DNA of 64,000 nucleotides from Chengkuizengella sediminis (GTDB lineage Bacteria; Bacillota; Bacilli; Paenibacillales; KCTC-33759): positions 1 through 64,000 of the forward strand of contig NZ_SIJC01000014.1 of assembly GCF_010078385.1 (NCBI RefSeq). Direction: 5' to 3'. Numbering within the stretch: the first letter of the stretch is position 1; the number at the start of each line of letters is the position of its first letter. Shown one piece after another: positions 21,527-30,680 of the stretch. The notes below the pieces were generated by a model, which saw nothing but the letters and a program-made list of their open reading frames with translations, did no database searches and was not told the DNA's origin. Both the position numbers and the translations under genes were made by a program.

Positions 21527-22005
21527 AGTTTTCCTCCTACCTCTTTCAGGTATTTGTCAACTAATTTTTGTTGTGATTGTTCATCAAGTTTTTGCTCAAT
21601 AATTTTGGAAGCAATCATAATGGACATTGCTCCTACTTGCGCACGCAACGTTTGAGCTGCTTTTGATCTTTCGTTCTCAATATCTTTAAGCGCATCCTCT
21701 TTTAACTTCGTTGCTGTTGCTTTCGCATCTTCAACGATTTCTTCAGCTTGTCTCGCACTCGTTTGTTTGGCTTGCTCAATAATTTGATAAGCTTCCTGAC
21801 GAGTTTCTTGCATGGACGCCTCTTGTTCTTTTAAAAGTTTGTCTGCTTCTACACGGTTGCTTTCAGCCGTACGCATTTCATCTAATACGTGCTCTTTACG
21901 CTTTTCCATAACACCCATCAAAGGTCCAAAGGCGAACTTGTGTAACAATAAATACAAAATGAAAAATGCTGCGATCTGAAATACTATTGATCCATCTATA
22001 CTCAA
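21523..22005 (-). CDS. atpF: ATP synthase b subunit
   Basis: Peripheral-stalk subunit: one N-terminal membrane helix (SIVFQIAAFFILYLLLHKF) followed by a long, highly charged Ala/Glu/Lys-rich coiled coil. Residues MRTAESNRVEADKLLKEQE and the FGPLMGVMEKRKEHV connector are typical. 160 residues, normal length. Followed with a four-base overlap by atpH. Confidence 0.95.
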   Translation of the reverse strand: MSIDGSIVFQIAAFFILYLLLHKFAFGPLMGVMEKRKEHVLDEMRTAESNRVEADKLLKEQEASMQETRQEAYQIIEQAKQTSARQAEEIVEDAKATATKLKEDALKDIENERSKAAQTLRAQVGAMSIMIASKIIEQKLDEQSQQKLVDKYLKEVGGKL

Positions 22006-22019
22006 CTTTTAGTCACTCC

Positions 22020-22088
22020 CTTCTCAGAGATTAATACGTTATAATCTGACAAAACGAAGGCGTGGTGGCTTGAACCATCCGCGCCGAA
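22020..22088 (-). promoter_or_regulatory. Stable hairpin between atpE and atpF
   Basis: In the 94-base gap downstream of atpE, minus-strand GGCGCGGATGG and CCACCACGCC pair around a TTCAAG loop (about 22057-22083). It is GC-rich in an AT-rich region and lacks a T run, so it is unlikely to be a terminator. A structure here would be expected to stabilise the 3' end of the atpE message, whose product is needed in high copy number; that role is inference. Confidence 0.45.
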
Positions 22089-22099
22089 CTTAAATAATA

Positions 22100-22366
<267 letters not shown>

Positions 22367-22410
22367 TTAAAATTTATAATCTCATCTCAGTGATAACTGA
22401 GTTAGATTCA

Positions 22411-23196
22411 TTAATGATCTTTGGCAATACTTTGTGAAATATACACCATTGTTAAAATGGTAAATACAAAAGCTTGGATTGAACCAACAAATATACTAAA
22501 TGCCTGCCATGCAATTAATGGAATCATCCCACCAATACCTGCTAACACACCTGCAGAGGCAGTCATTAAAATAACCCCAATCAATACCTCACCCGCATAA
22601 ATGTTACCGAACAAACGTAGTCCAAGTGTTAAAAATTGTGATACTTTTTCGATTACGTGAAGCGGAAAGAACGCTGGAACTGGATCAATATAATGTTTAA
22701 AGTAATTTTTAGTGTTTCTAGTAATCCCTAAATAATGTACCATTACAATTATAATTAAAGCTAATCCCATCGTAGCACTCATACTTGCTGTAGGTGACTT
22801 CCAAAAAAGCAAAGATACATCATCTGCATGTGCTGCTTGTGCGTATAAATCTGGAGAAATTGGAATTCCGAAAAAAGTCGGTGCTTCGTGGAAATGAAAG
22901 GACAAAGCAAACGGAAGACCTAACATGTTAGCTACAAAAATATACATAATTAAAGTGATCCCTAGCATAATGAAGCTTTTTCCCTGTTTCATATCCATCG
23001 TGCTGGAAATCATATTATGTATGAATTCAACCACCCACTCAAGAAAATTCTGCATTTTCCCTGGGTTTTCGACAGACAATTTCCGAGTTCCTAATACAGC
23101 AATAAGGAATACAATCAAACAAGTGATCGTAATCATAATCAAGTTGGATAAATCAAATGGAATTCCAAACAATTCAATCATTGGTGATTCATGCAT
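22411..23196 (-). CDS. atpB: ATP synthase a subunit
   Basis: Stator membrane subunit that forms the proton half-channels. 261 residues, five to six helices. The essential arginine is visible in LTLGLRLFGNIYAGE, and the C-terminal helix contains FVGSIQAFVFTILTMVYIS. It starts the structural genes of the operon after atpI. Confidence 0.97.
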   Translation of the reverse strand: MHESPMIELFGIPFDLSNLIMITITCLIVFLIAVLGTRKLSVENPGKMQNFLEWVVEFIHNMISSTMDMKQGKSFIMLGITLIMYIFVANMLGLPFALSFHFHEAPTFFGIPISPDLYAQAAHADDVSLLFWKSPTASMSATMGLALIIIVMVHYLGITRNTKNYFKHYIDPVPAFFPLHVIEKVSQFLTLGLRLFGNIYAGEVLIGVILMTASAGVLAGIGGMIPLIAWQAFSIFVGSIQAFVFTILTMVYISQSIAKDH

Positions 23197-23229
23197 ATCG
23201 TCATTTTCCCTCCCTTCTGTTAATCCATA

Positions 23230-23607
23230 TTATTTACTGTTTTTAATAGAAATAATGCCGAGTATAAATGTTAGTGATTGTACAAAAAACAATCCAGCTA
23301 ATGTTGTAGAAAACGCGATGTGTTGTTCAAACTTGATTGAAATGACTACTGCAATTAAAGAAAGTGATGCTCTAGTCATAAATCCGTCATTTACTCTGCG
23401 TTTCAATTTCTTGATGGCAACTTCAGACATCAGTTCAATTTTCCACTGTAAATACCTTGCATTGATTAAGCTAACTAAAATACCCAAGATCAAACCTGCA
23501 CTATAAACTCTGTAATGAGGTAGCAGTGCCCACGTTACAAAACAAGCTACTAAAACATATATTGTTATTTTGTAAGCGTTTTTTGTAAGGGCCGACAAAT
23601 TATTCAT
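23230..23607 (-). CDS. atpI: ATP synthase assembly protein I
   Basis: A 125-residue protein with four predicted helices, of the AtpI/YtxB family, which aids assembly of the c-ring in some bacteria. The position between atpZ and atpB and the Ala-Arg-Tyr-Leu-Gln-Trp cytoplasmic loop support the call more than strong motifs do. Its start overlaps the atpZ stop by eight bases. Confidence 0.85.
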   Translation of the reverse strand: MNNLSALTKNAYKITIYVLVACFVTWALLPHYRVYSAGLILGILVSLINARYLQWKIELMSEVAIKKLKRRVNDGFMTRASLSLIAVVISIKFEQHIAFSTTLAGLFFVQSLTFILGIISIKNSK

Positions 23608-23833
23608 TCGAGTCCCCCGTGTACTTTTTAATGATCATCATGATGCTTAAGACCCCTACAACAAATCCCACCATTATACCAACAACAATCCATATAGGAT
23701 TATCGTCTAAATATTTTGTTGCTAGAGTTCCTAGACCATATCCGGCAAACATACAGATAACCATATCTAATCCAATTGCACTGACCAACGCAACGGCTTT
23801 CCATGGATTATCTTTAGGATTTGAATTACTCAT
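23600..23833 (-). CDS. atpZ: AtpZ-like small membrane protein
   Basis: A 77-residue two-helix protein (AtpZ/AtpI family, PF09527 type) with the conserved GYGLGTLATKYLDDNPIWIVVGIMVG stretch in pattern. AtpZ precedes atpI in many Bacillales; with AtpI it is proposed to act in Mg/Ca uptake or c-ring assembly (family knowledge). It is the first gene after the predicted operon promoter. Confidence 0.85.
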   Translation of the reverse strand: MSNSNPKDNPWKAVALVSAIGLDMVICMFAGYGLGTLATKYLDDNPIWIVVGIMVGFVVGVLSIMMIIKKYTGDSNE

Positions 23834-23863
23834 TATACATTTCCCCTATTTAAATCCCCATTT

Positions 23864-23893
23864 ATTTTAACGAAGCGAAGCATTGTTTGTCAA
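23864..23893 (-). promoter_or_regulatory. Predicted sigma-A promoter of the atp operon
   Basis: On the minus strand a consensus TTGACA (23888-23893), an 18-base spacer and TAAAAT (23864-23869), about 25 bases before the atpZ start. It is the only consensus-like promoter between wecB and atpZ, so the whole atpZ-I-B-E-F-H-A-G-D-C set is probably one transcript. Confidence 0.7.
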
Positions 23894-23996
23894 TTGGGTA
23901 AAATTCAAACATTTCGTGAACAAAATGGTGAAACCCTTGATATTAAAGGTTTTTTTGATTTAAAAACTATACAGTACAACTGTATGCTGTAAACTT

Positions 23997-25139
23997 TTAT
24001 GTTGAGAATGGTTTGGGTTTTTCTAGCGTTTTTCCAAAATGATGCAAGATAGACTCTACAATTCTTTTTGATGCTTTACCATCACCATATGGATTTGCAG
24101 TACGACTCATTTTTTCATATTTATCAATATCTACTAATAAGTCCTTCGTTTTTTGATAAACGTCTTCTTCAGCAGTTCCGACTAACTCCAACGTTCCTGC
24201 TTCTACTCCTTCAGGACGCTCCGTTGTTTCTCTTAATACTAAAACAGGAATCCCAAAGGAAGGAGCTTCCTCTTGTAACCCACCTGAATCCGTTAATATC
24301 ATATGAGTATGATTATAAAAATTATGTAACTCAACAACATCTAACGGATCAATGAGTTTAATTCTAGGATGGTCGCCTAATATTTCATTAGCCGGCTCCC
24401 TTACTGCTGGGTTCAAATGAACGGGATAAACAACAGCAACATCTTCAAATTCATCCACGATTCTTCGAACAGCATTAAAAATCTGTCGATGAGGCTCACC
24501 TAAAGATTCTCTTCGATGTGCTGTCATTAATATTAATTTTTTTCCTTTAGCCCAAGATAATACAGGATGAGAGAAACCCTCTCTCACAGTATATTGAAAA
24601 ACATCTGTCGCTGTATTCCCTGTAATATACACATTCTGATCAGACTTATTTTCCTTAAATAAATTATTAGCTGACCAATTTGTAGGGGCAAAATGAAGGT
24701 CAGCAATCACACCTGTGAGCTGACGATTCATTTCTTCAGGATAAGGATTCAGTTTATTCCAAGTTCTCAATCCCGCTTCCACATGACCTACTTTGATTTG
24801 TTGTAAAAAAGCAGCATAACTAGCTAAAAATGTGGTTAATGTATCTCCATGCACTAAAACTAAATCTGGTTTTGCTTCTTGAAGCACTGACTCTAGACCT
24901 TGTAGCACACGTATTGTTATCTCATTCAGCGTTTGTCTATCCTTCATCACATCGAGATCATATGCTGGTTGAATCCCAAATACATCTAACACTTGGTCAA
25001 GCATTTCTCTATGCTGCGCTGTTACACACACCTTTGAGTCGATTAAATCAGTATGTTTTTGTAACTCTAATACAAGTGGAGCCATTTTAATAGCTTCAGG
25101 TCTAACCCCGAATATCGTAAGTACTTTTAACTTATCCAT
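23997..25139 (-). CDS. wecB: UDP-N-acetylglucosamine 2-epimerase (non-hydrolysing)
   Basis: Interconverts UDP-GlcNAc and UDP-ManNAc, supplying ManNAc for wall teichoic acid linkage units and secondary wall polymer in Gram-positives. The 380-residue enzyme has the GT-B fold motifs FGVRPEAIKMAPLV, VHGDTLTTFLASYAAF, HVEAGLRTWNKLNPYPEE and the C-terminal LTDSGGLQEEAPSFGIPVLVLR. B. subtilis names the equivalent gene mnaA. It lies 20 bases downstream of upp, and before the atp operon. The SLH protease in this window would need a wall polymer of this kind (inference). Confidence 0.95.
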   Translation of the reverse strand: MDKLKVLTIFGVRPEAIKMAPLVLELQKHTDLIDSKVCVTAQHREMLDQVLDVFGIQPAYDLDVMKDRQTLNEITIRVLQGLESVLQEAKPDLVLVHGDTLTTFLASYAAFLQQIKVGHVEAGLRTWNKLNPYPEEMNRQLTGVIADLHFAPTNWSANNLFKENKSDQNVYITGNTATDVFQYTVREGFSHPVLSWAKGKKLILMTAHRRESLGEPHRQIFNAVRRIVDEFEDVAVVYPVHLNPAVREPANEILGDHPRIKLIDPLDVVELHNFYNHTHMILTDSGGLQEEAPSFGIPVLVLRETTERPEGVEAGTLELVGTAEEDVYQKTKDLLVDIDKYEKMSRTANPYGDGKASKRIVESILHHFGKTLEKPKPFST

Positions 25140-25159
25140 TCAGCTATCATCCTTTAACG

Positions 25160-25789
25160 TTACTTTGTTCCAAATAAACGATCCCCTGCATCCCCTAGTC
25201 CTGGAATGATATAACCTTTTTCATTTAGATGACTATCAATTGCAGCAATATAGATATCTACGTCAGGATGTGCTTCTTGCACTGCTTTAACTCCTTCTGG
25301 GGAGGCAATTAAACACATTAACTTCATTTGACTGCAATCGTTGTTTTTTAATACTTGTATAGCCGCGTTCGCTGATCCACCAGTAGCAAGCATTGGATCA
25401 ATTACGATTAGCTCTCTTTCTTGAACATCAGTTGGTAATTTAGTGTAATATTCAACTGGCTGTAATGATTCAGGATCACGATATAAACCTACGTGACCTA
25501 CCTTCGCAGTTGGGTGTAGTTTTAAAATACCATCTGTCATCCCTAATCCAGCACGAAGTATTGGAACCAAACCAAGCATTCTCCCAGATATCACTTTGCA
25601 ATTTGCGGTTGCAACAGGAGTTTGAACCTCTACTTCTTTTAGAGATAAATCTCTAGTAATCTCATAAGCCATTAACATGGCAACTTCATCTACTAATTGA
25701 CGGAAGTCTTTCGTTTTCGTTTCTTTGTCTCGAATATAAGTTAGTTTATGTTGGATCAAAGGATGGTCACATACAAATACCTTTCCCAT
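25160..25789 (-). CDS. upp: Uracil phosphoribosyltransferase
   Basis: Salvages uracil to UMP using PRPP. 209 residues, normal length. Seen: [15 protein letters not shown], the PRPP-binding [16 protein letters not shown] loop, and the C-terminal [18 protein letters not shown] that binds uracil. In B. subtilis it sits between glyA and the atp operon; here the same order holds with a small coiled-coil gene and wecB added. AGGAGG precedes the ATG. Confidence 0.97.
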   Translation of the reverse strand: MGKVFVCDHPLIQHKLTYIRDKETKTKDFRQLVDEVAMLMAYEITRDLSLKEVEVQTPVATANCKVISGRMLGLVPILRAGLGMTDGILKLHPTAKVGHVGLYRDPESLQPVEYYTKLPTDVQERELIVIDPMLATGGSANAAIQVLKNNDCSQMKLMCLIASPEGVKAVQEAHPDVDIYIAAIDSHLNEKGYIIPGLGDAGDRLFGTK

Positions 25790-25983
25790 TAATTCCTATC
25801 CCTCCTGAAAATAAAAAATCAATTTCTTTATCCCATATTTACAGTTTACAGTTCACCTAAATATATAGATGAAATTACCAAACTGTAACAACCGGATAAA
25901 GGAATACCTGTTTAAACCTTAACTATTATAACATTTTGTTCTTGTTGTTACACCTCATATATTTGTTATCTTTTCCCAATCAT

Positions 25984-26019
25984 AAAAAAACATCCTAGAT
26001 TCAATCATCTAGCATGTTT
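25984..26019 (-). terminator. Terminator of the small coiled-coil gene
   Basis: Thirteen-base arms AAACATCCTAGAT (25988-26000) and ATCTAGCATGTTT (26007-26019), one internal mismatch, with seven T residues on the minus-strand side. It lies 42 bases past the stop of the coiled-coil gene. The remaining bases up to upp hold the upp promoter region, not resolved. Confidence 0.85.
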
Positions 26020-26060
26020 TAAGGTTTATTTTGTTTTAACAAAACTGTCACCACCGAAAT

Positions 26061-26462
26061 TTATTTGTATGATTTGAATAACTCTTCAATTTGACTTTCT
26101 GCTTTAAACAAACGTTTATTAAGTACGCCAATATGATTATAACAGGAATCAACTTTCATTGTTGTATTATTTTTGAGTAGAGCGTAAATGTTTTTAAGTT
26201 GGCTTTCTTCAAGACGATACACACTTTGTTTTATATCCGATATGTCTGAACGCATTTCGTTCATTTCAATATGTATAAATTTTAATTCTGATTGAAATTC
26301 ATTTCTCATTTCGCTTATATCATTCTTTACTGTTCCTATCTCTGTGCGCAGTTCGTTTCGAATCGACTCTGTTTCTGTTTTGAATTCCTTTCGTATTGCT
26401 TTTGTTTCTGATTCTAATGGATCTAACTTATTAAGTATAAGATTTAGGATTTTATCAGACAT
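26061..26462 (-). CDS. Uncharacterised coiled-coil protein
   Basis: A 133-residue soluble protein I cannot name. It is mostly heptad-like: repeated segments of the type ESETKAIRKEFKTETESIRNEL, then EMRNEF and EMRSDISDIKQ, forming a long coiled coil, followed by a basic C-terminal helix. This repeat style recurs in small Bacillales proteins of unknown role and in coiled-coil tails of phage and membrane-curvature proteins. I start at 26462 (MSDKILNLIL), eight bases after AAGGAG, rather than at 26507. It has its own terminator and no operon partner. Confidence 0.6.
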   Translation of the reverse strand: MSDKILNLILNKLDPLESETKAIRKEFKTETESIRNELRTEIGTVKNDISEMRNEFQSELKFIHIEMNEMRSDISDIKQSVYRLEESQLKNIYALLKNNTTMKVDSCYNHIGVLNKRLFKAESQIEELFKSYK

Positions 26463-26760
26463 AACCAAAACTCCTTTTAGTGGACTACTTCCAATTTCAC
26501 TATTCATTTTTAATTAAAGGAATCCGATCCCCTTACTCACTATATTAATAGTACAATAAACTTGAATATAATTCAAGTTTTATTTTTAGATTGCCTTAAA
26601 TTCATTTTTTTAATAAGACCAATTAAGGACTGACCTGCCACTTTAATCAATTTTAATTATATTTTTAAGAGAAAAAAAACATAAAAAATCACAATCTAAG
26701 ATGCCGTAGAATCCTTCTTTAGAGATTGATTTTCTCTTGAATTATATGAATTTATAAAAT

Positions 26761-26796
26761 AAAAAGGTGATGATTTTTAAAAACCAACACCTTTTA
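26761..26796 (-). terminator. Terminator of the rpiB-ywlG-glyA operon
   Basis: Minus-strand AAGGTG..TG and CA..CACCTT arms around an A/T-rich loop, followed by T residues, 25 bases past the glyA stop. The rest of the interval 26463-26760 is AT-rich, presumably holding the promoter of the coiled-coil gene; nothing else recognised. Confidence 0.8.
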
Positions 26797-26820
26797 TTTC
26801 ATAATCTTTAATATATTTAA

Positions 26821-28074
26821 TTAATAAGTCAAACCTTCATACAATGGATACTTAGCATTTAACTCTTTTACTAAGCCTCGAGCTTTTTCCAACACTGTCT
26901 CATCTTCAGGGTTTTTCAACGTCATCGCCATGATTGTCGCGATTGATTTCATTGCTTCCCCATCCATTCCTCTTGTTGTTACAGCTGGTGTACCTATACG
27001 AATACCACTTGTTACAAATGGGCTTGTTGGGTCAAAAGGAATCGCATTTTTGTTCACTGTAATTTGGACTTCATCTAACACTTTCTCAGCAACCTTACCC
27101 GTAATATCTAAATTACGAGTATCTACTAAAATTAAATGATTATCTGTCCCACCTGAAATGATGTTTAACCCTTCTGCTTGTAAACTTTCAGCTAAGATCG
27201 CAGCGTTCTTCACAACATTTTCAGAGTAAGTTTTGAATTCAGGTTGAAGAGCTTCACCAAAAGCAACGGCCTTAGAAGCAATAACATGCATTAATGGGCC
27301 ACCTTGTGAACCAGGAAATACTGCTTTGTCTATTGCTCTTGCCCAAGGTTCTTTACAAAGAATCAGGCCACCTCTTGGTCCTCTTAAAGTTTTATGTGTA
27401 GTTGTTGTTACAAAATGAGAATGAGGTACTGGATTTGGATGTAGTCCTGCGGCTACTAATCCTGCAATATGCGCCATATCCACCATCATTAACGCGCCAA
27501 CTTCGTTTGCAATTTTACCTAATATTTCAAAATCAATGATTCTAGGATATGCACTTGCACCTGCAACGATCATTCTTGGTCTATGTTTAAATGCTAATTT
27601 ACGTACTTCATCATAATCAATCATAAAATTATCTTCACGCACACCATAAGCTACAAAATTATATAAAATTCCTGAAGCATTCACTGGACTTCCGTGTGTC
27701 AAATGGCCCCCATGTGCTAGATTCATACCAAGCACTGTATCACCAGGTTTTAAAGCTGCTAAGTAAACCGCCATATTGGCCTGGGCACCCGAATGAGGTT
27801 GAACATTGGCATGTTCAGCGCCAAAAATTTGTTTAGCGCGGTCTCTAGCAATATCTTCAACGATATCAACATGCTCGCAACCACCATAATAACGTTTACT
27901 TGGATATCCTTCAGCATATTTATTGGTCAATACTGTACCCATTGCTTCCATAACTGCTGGAGTGACAATGTTTTCTGAAGCAATTAGCTCTATATTATCT
28001 CGTTGCCTACGCAATTCTAAATTTAAAGCTTTTAATACCTCTGGATCTTGACCACGTAAATTTTCCATCCTCAT
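26821..28074 (-). CDS. glyA: Serine hydroxymethyltransferase
   Basis: PLP enzyme converting serine and tetrahydrofolate to glycine and 5,10-methylene-THF, the main source of one-carbon units. 417 residues. Seen: [13 protein letters not shown], the [18 protein letters not shown] motif, and the PLP lysine in [15 protein letters not shown]. Two in-frame ATG codons lie six bases apart (28074 and 28068) behind AAGGGG; I keep the first. It is third in an operon with rpiB and ywlG under a predicted ZTP riboswitch. Control of glyA by ZTP, a signal of low 10-formyl-THF, fits folate metabolism. Confidence 0.97.
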   Translation of the reverse strand: MRMENLRGQDPEVLKALNLELRRQRDNIELIASENIVTPAVMEAMGTVLTNKYAEGYPSKRYYGGCEHVDIVEDIARDRAKQIFGAEHANVQPHSGAQANMAVYLAALKPGDTVLGMNLAHGGHLTHGSPVNASGILYNFVAYGVREDNFMIDYDEVRKLAFKHRPRMIVAGASAYPRIIDFEILGKIANEVGALMMVDMAHIAGLVAAGLHPNPVPHSHFVTTTTHKTLRGPRGGLILCKEPWARAIDKAVFPGSQGGPLMHVIASKAVAFGEALQPEFKTYSENVVKNAAILAESLQAEGLNIISGGTDNHLILVDTRNLDITGKVAEKVLDEVQITVNKNAIPFDPTSPFVTSGIRIGTPAVTTRGMDGEAMKSIATIMAMTLKNPEDETVLEKARGLVKELNAKYPLYEGLTY

Positions 28075-28091
28075 AACATCCCCTTAAAATT

Positions 28092-28664
28092 TTATTTACA
28101 ACGATTAGTGTTGTTATTTATTTCATATACGGCTCTTTGTCCGCCAATTAATTTTGGACGAGTGATCGCCATATTTACACGAGCTTTTCCAATTTCACGA
28201 ATATTGGGTCGTAAAGGAACTGCTACTTGTTTCAAATGCATCCCAATCAAAGTTTCTCCAATATCTATCCCTGCATGTGCTTTGATTTCTTCAACTAGTA
28301 CAGGATTTTCAAAATGTTGATAAGCGAAAGTGGCCATCGATCCACCAGCTTTAGCGACAGGAATAACGGAAACCTCTTCAAGATTATACTGTTGTAAAAC
28401 TTCCCTTTCAACAACAAGTGCTCGATTTAAATGTTCACAGCATTGAAAGGTAGCATAAAAACCAAATTCCTCTTGAACAGCTTTGATACCTTTATAGATT
28501 TCCGAAGCTACCATTTCAGCACCTGACGTTCCGATGTGCTGACCTAATACCTCACTGGTACTTGTTCCTATCACAATAATTTGCTGAGGTCTGATGTGCC
28601 CTGCTGTAATGAGCTGCCTAGTTATTTCTTCAACCTGTTTACTCATTTTCTCTAGTTTATTCAT
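28092..28664 (-). CDS. ywlG: YwlG-like TIGR01440 family protein
   Basis: A conserved Firmicute protein of unknown function (UPF0340), 190 residues from the start chosen at 28664 (MNKLEKMSKQ) behind GGTGGTG. Visible family features: VIGTSTSEVLGQHIGTSGAE, FYATFQCCEHLNRALVVER and the C-terminal GIDIGETLIGMHLKQVAVPLR. Always found beside rpiB and glyA in Bacillales. No catalytic role is established that I know of. Confidence 0.9.
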   Translation of the reverse strand: MNKLEKMSKQVEEITRQLITAGHIRPQQIIVIGTSTSEVLGQHIGTSGAEMVASEIYKGIKAVQEEFGFYATFQCCEHLNRALVVEREVLQQYNLEEVSVIPVAKAGGSMATFAYQHFENPVLVEEIKAHAGIDIGETLIGMHLKQVAVPLRPNIREIGKARVNMAITRPKLIGGQRAVYEINNNTNRCK

Positions 28665-28725
28665 CAAGATTTTCACCACCATAGTTGATGAGTTTCTTAT
28701 TTTAAGTTTTCACGCACCCTAATCA

Positions 28726-29184
28726 TTAAGGATGTATAGTGGATCCCTTTTCTATTACATTCATTTTTTGAATTCGATTCACATGTCTTTCTTCATTTGA
28801 AAATTCTGTTTCAATCCATATTTTCACAATATCTAAGGCTAATCCAGGACCAATAACTCTTTCTCCCATAGCGAGCACATTAGTATCGTTATGTTCCCTT
28901 GTTGCTTTCGCAGAAAACGTATCATGAACTAACGCGCAACGAATACCTGGATATTTATTCGCTGCAATGGACATTCCAATACCCGTTCCACATACTAAGA
29001 TCCCTTTGTTTGCTTCACCGTTCAATACCTTCTCACAAACGGGAATTGCGTAGTCTGGATAATCAACTGAATCAGAACAATCACAACCTACATCTATCAC
29101 TTCATGACCAAGCTTGATGATAAAATTTTTAATATCATTTTTGAGATGGTATCCACCATGATCGGCACCAATTGCTATTTTCAT
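28726..29184 (-). CDS. rpiB: Ribose-5-phosphate isomerase B
   Basis: Interconverts ribose 5-phosphate and ribulose 5-phosphate in the pentose phosphate pathway. The 152-residue product has MKIAIGADHGGYHLKNDI, the catalytic-Cys loop GILVCGTGIGMSIAANK and the RCALVHDTFSAKATREHND segment. First gene after the ZTP riboswitch. Supplying ribose 5-phosphate for PRPP makes its co-regulation with glyA in purine biosynthesis understandable. Confidence 0.96.
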   Translation of the reverse strand: MKIAIGADHGGYHLKNDIKNFIIKLGHEVIDVGCDCSDSVDYPDYAIPVCEKVLNGEANKGILVCGTGIGMSIAANKYPGIRCALVHDTFSAKATREHNDTNVLAMGERVIGPGLALDIVKIWIETEFSNEERHVNRIQKMNVIEKGSTIHP

Positions 29185-29243
29185 TATGATCGTTCTCCTT
29201 TAACAAAAGTTCGTGAATGATAGGGTGTATGATCCCAAAGTGC

Positions 29244-29352
29244 AAAAAAAGAGCAGCAGACATAAATATGTCTATGCTCCTGCCCAGGCGACCGGCCGTA
29301 TTACTCGATGCTCCATTGTGGTGATTTCCACTTTGCCGCCAGTTACACCGAA
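29244..29352 (-). promoter_or_regulatory. ZTP (pfl) riboswitch with intrinsic terminator
   Basis: The minus strand carries the pfl/ZTP hallmarks: GTGTAACTGGCG (about 29335-29348), a hairpin GTGGAAATCACCAC, GGAGCATCGAG, and the CCGGCCG plus CGCCTGGGCA block (29281-29299) whose terminal loop pairs back to form the pseudoknot. Right after the CCTGGGCA block comes a terminator hairpin (GAGCATAGACAT..ATGTCTGCTGCTC, about 29251-29279) and seven T residues (29244-29250). ZTP or ZMP binding should prevent terminator formation and turn on rpiB-ywlG-glyA. Motifs are seen; the ligand is family knowledge. Confidence 0.9.
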
Positions 29353-29370
29353 TTCTTCACGTATAATGTT

Positions 29371-29399
29371 ATCATAGCGTAATTATTTGACAATTACAA
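29371..29399 (-). promoter_or_regulatory. Promoter of the rpiB riboswitch transcript
   Basis: TTGTAA (29394-29399), a 17-base spacer and TATGAT (29371-29376) on the minus strand, placing the transcription start about 12-15 bases before the aptamer. Position relative to the riboswitch makes this the likely operon promoter. Confidence 0.6.
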
Positions 29400-29472
29400 C
29401 CGTATAATGCAACATAATGGAGCCTAAATTTCTTTTGATTGAATCCCATTTTACGAAATAACCGTGCCTTAT

Positions 29473-30051
29473 TTAATCCGTTTTTAATTTGATTAAAAGT
29501 TTATTCAAGTACTCTTCAATTTCCTCTGCAACCATTTTATAATCAACAATCGACCCTCCATAGGGATCCGCAATATCATAGTTAGGTAAGTTTGACTCCA
29601 ATTCCAGTAATTGTTGTTTTAAATGATTTGGTATTTCTTGACCTAGAGATAATTTCATCTGTAAATCAGCTATTAACTTTTCTCTTTCTACAATACGGTC
29701 CATCACTTCTACACTATCTTCAACATACTCTTTTAAAGTAAACGTTTTTTCCGCTGCTTGTGGGTAGTATTCTATGATATGGCGTTTATGATTCATCGTC
29801 ATTGCAAAAATATAATCTGCCCAATTCACCCATTCATCTGTTACTTTATTAGAGATAATATCATTTGATAAACCCTTATCCTCTAATATTTTTGCAGCAT
29901 TTTCAGAAATGGTGTAATTGTCCATAGCAAGAACTCCAGCCGAACGAATTTCTATATCCAATCCTTCTCTCTGAACTAATCCAGCAAAAATACCTTCTGC
30001 CATGGGGCTTCGACAAGTATTTCCAGTACAAACAAATAAAATATGTTTCAT
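29473..30051 (-). CDS. ywlE: Low-molecular-weight protein phosphatase, probable protein-arginine phosphatase (YwlE type)
   Basis: LMW-PTP fold enzyme. The P-loop CTGNTCRSP (Cys8-Arg14 from the start chosen at 30051, MKHILFV) has Thr rather than Ile after GN; in B. subtilis YwlE this Thr confers phospho-arginine specificity, so it probably opposes McsB arginine kinase. The acid DP pair is visible in DIADPYGG. At 192 residues it is about 40 longer than YwlE because of a charged helical insertion (about 118-165) just before the DP loop. AGGAGG lies 13 bases upstream, a long spacing. In the conserved block mntP-ywlE-rpiB. Confidence 0.88.
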   Translation of the reverse strand: MKHILFVCTGNTCRSPMAEGIFAGLVQREGLDIEIRSAGVLAMDNYTISENAAKILEDKGLSNDIISNKVTDEWVNWADYIFAMTMNHKRHIIEYYPQAAEKTFTLKEYVEDSVEVMDRIVEREKLIADLQMKLSLGQEIPNHLKQQLLELESNLPNYDIADPYGGSIVDYKMVAEEIEEYLNKLLIKLKTD

Positions 30052-30085
30052 AAAAGAAAATCGTCCTCCTAGTCTGTTCAAAGTA

Positions 30086-30646
30086 TTATATTAAAAACTT
30101 AATTCCAAATACTAACAAAATAATACCCCCTATAGCCTCACCATATTCACCTAAGCTTAAGGAGATGGATCTTCCTAATAATAATCCTAATATAGAGAGT
30201 GTCCCTCCAAATATACCAAATAATAATACCGTTAGTATAATATCTGAGGAGAATAATCCAAGGGAAATTCCTACTGAAAATGAATCAATACTCACGCTTA
30301 ATGAAAATATCAATAGTCCCCACAATGTACTGTGATCAAAAGCCTGAACCTTCTCTCCCCTTATAGAACTATATAACATATGTAAGCCTAATAATACAAG
30401 TAAAGTCCCACCCGCAATTAATGCCACATCACCTAAAATCGTACTCACATATTTACCAGTAAACATTCCCATAAGCGGCATCATGATGTGAAAAGAGCCA
30501 ACTATAATACTAATTTTAAAAATATCTAATAGCCGTATTCCCCTCATTCCGATTCCTACGCCTAATGAAAAAGCATCCATTCCTAATGCAATTGCCATAA
30601 TTAAGATCGTTATAAATTGGCCTAATTCAACTGAAACGGCTGTCAT
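30086..30646 (-). CDS. mntP: Manganese efflux pump MntP (YwlD-like)
   Basis: A 186-residue, six-helix inner-membrane exporter. Diagnostic residues: the acidic GMDAFSLGVGIGM motif in helix 1 and its internal-duplication partner SVSIDSFSVGISLG. I start at 30646 (MTAVSVELGQ), directly behind GGGGGAG; the open frame extends to 30790, but that extension is translated repeat element copy B. Many mntP genes follow a yybP-ykoY manganese riboswitch; I see none here, since the region is occupied by the repeat. Confidence 0.92.
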   Translation of the reverse strand: MTAVSVELGQFITILIMAIALGMDAFSLGVGIGMRGIRLLDIFKISIIVGSFHIMMPLMGMFTGKYVSTILGDVALIAGGTLLVLLGLHMLYSSIRGEKVQAFDHSTLWGLLIFSLSVSIDSFSVGISLGLFSSDIILTVLLFGIFGGTLSILGLLLGRSISLSLGEYGEAIGGIILLVFGIKFLI

Positions 30647-30680
30647 GTTATCTCCCCCATGTCCACTATTTTCAAGTGAG

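Noticed and set aside
22925..23506. 193-codon ORF opposite atpB and atpI
   Set aside because: Long only because it mirrors hydrophobic codons of atpB/atpI; no ribosome site or family resemblance.
23940..23996. Hairpin followed by T residues downstream of wecB
   Set aside because: The T run lies on the plus strand, the wrong direction for wecB, and no plus-strand gene precedes it.
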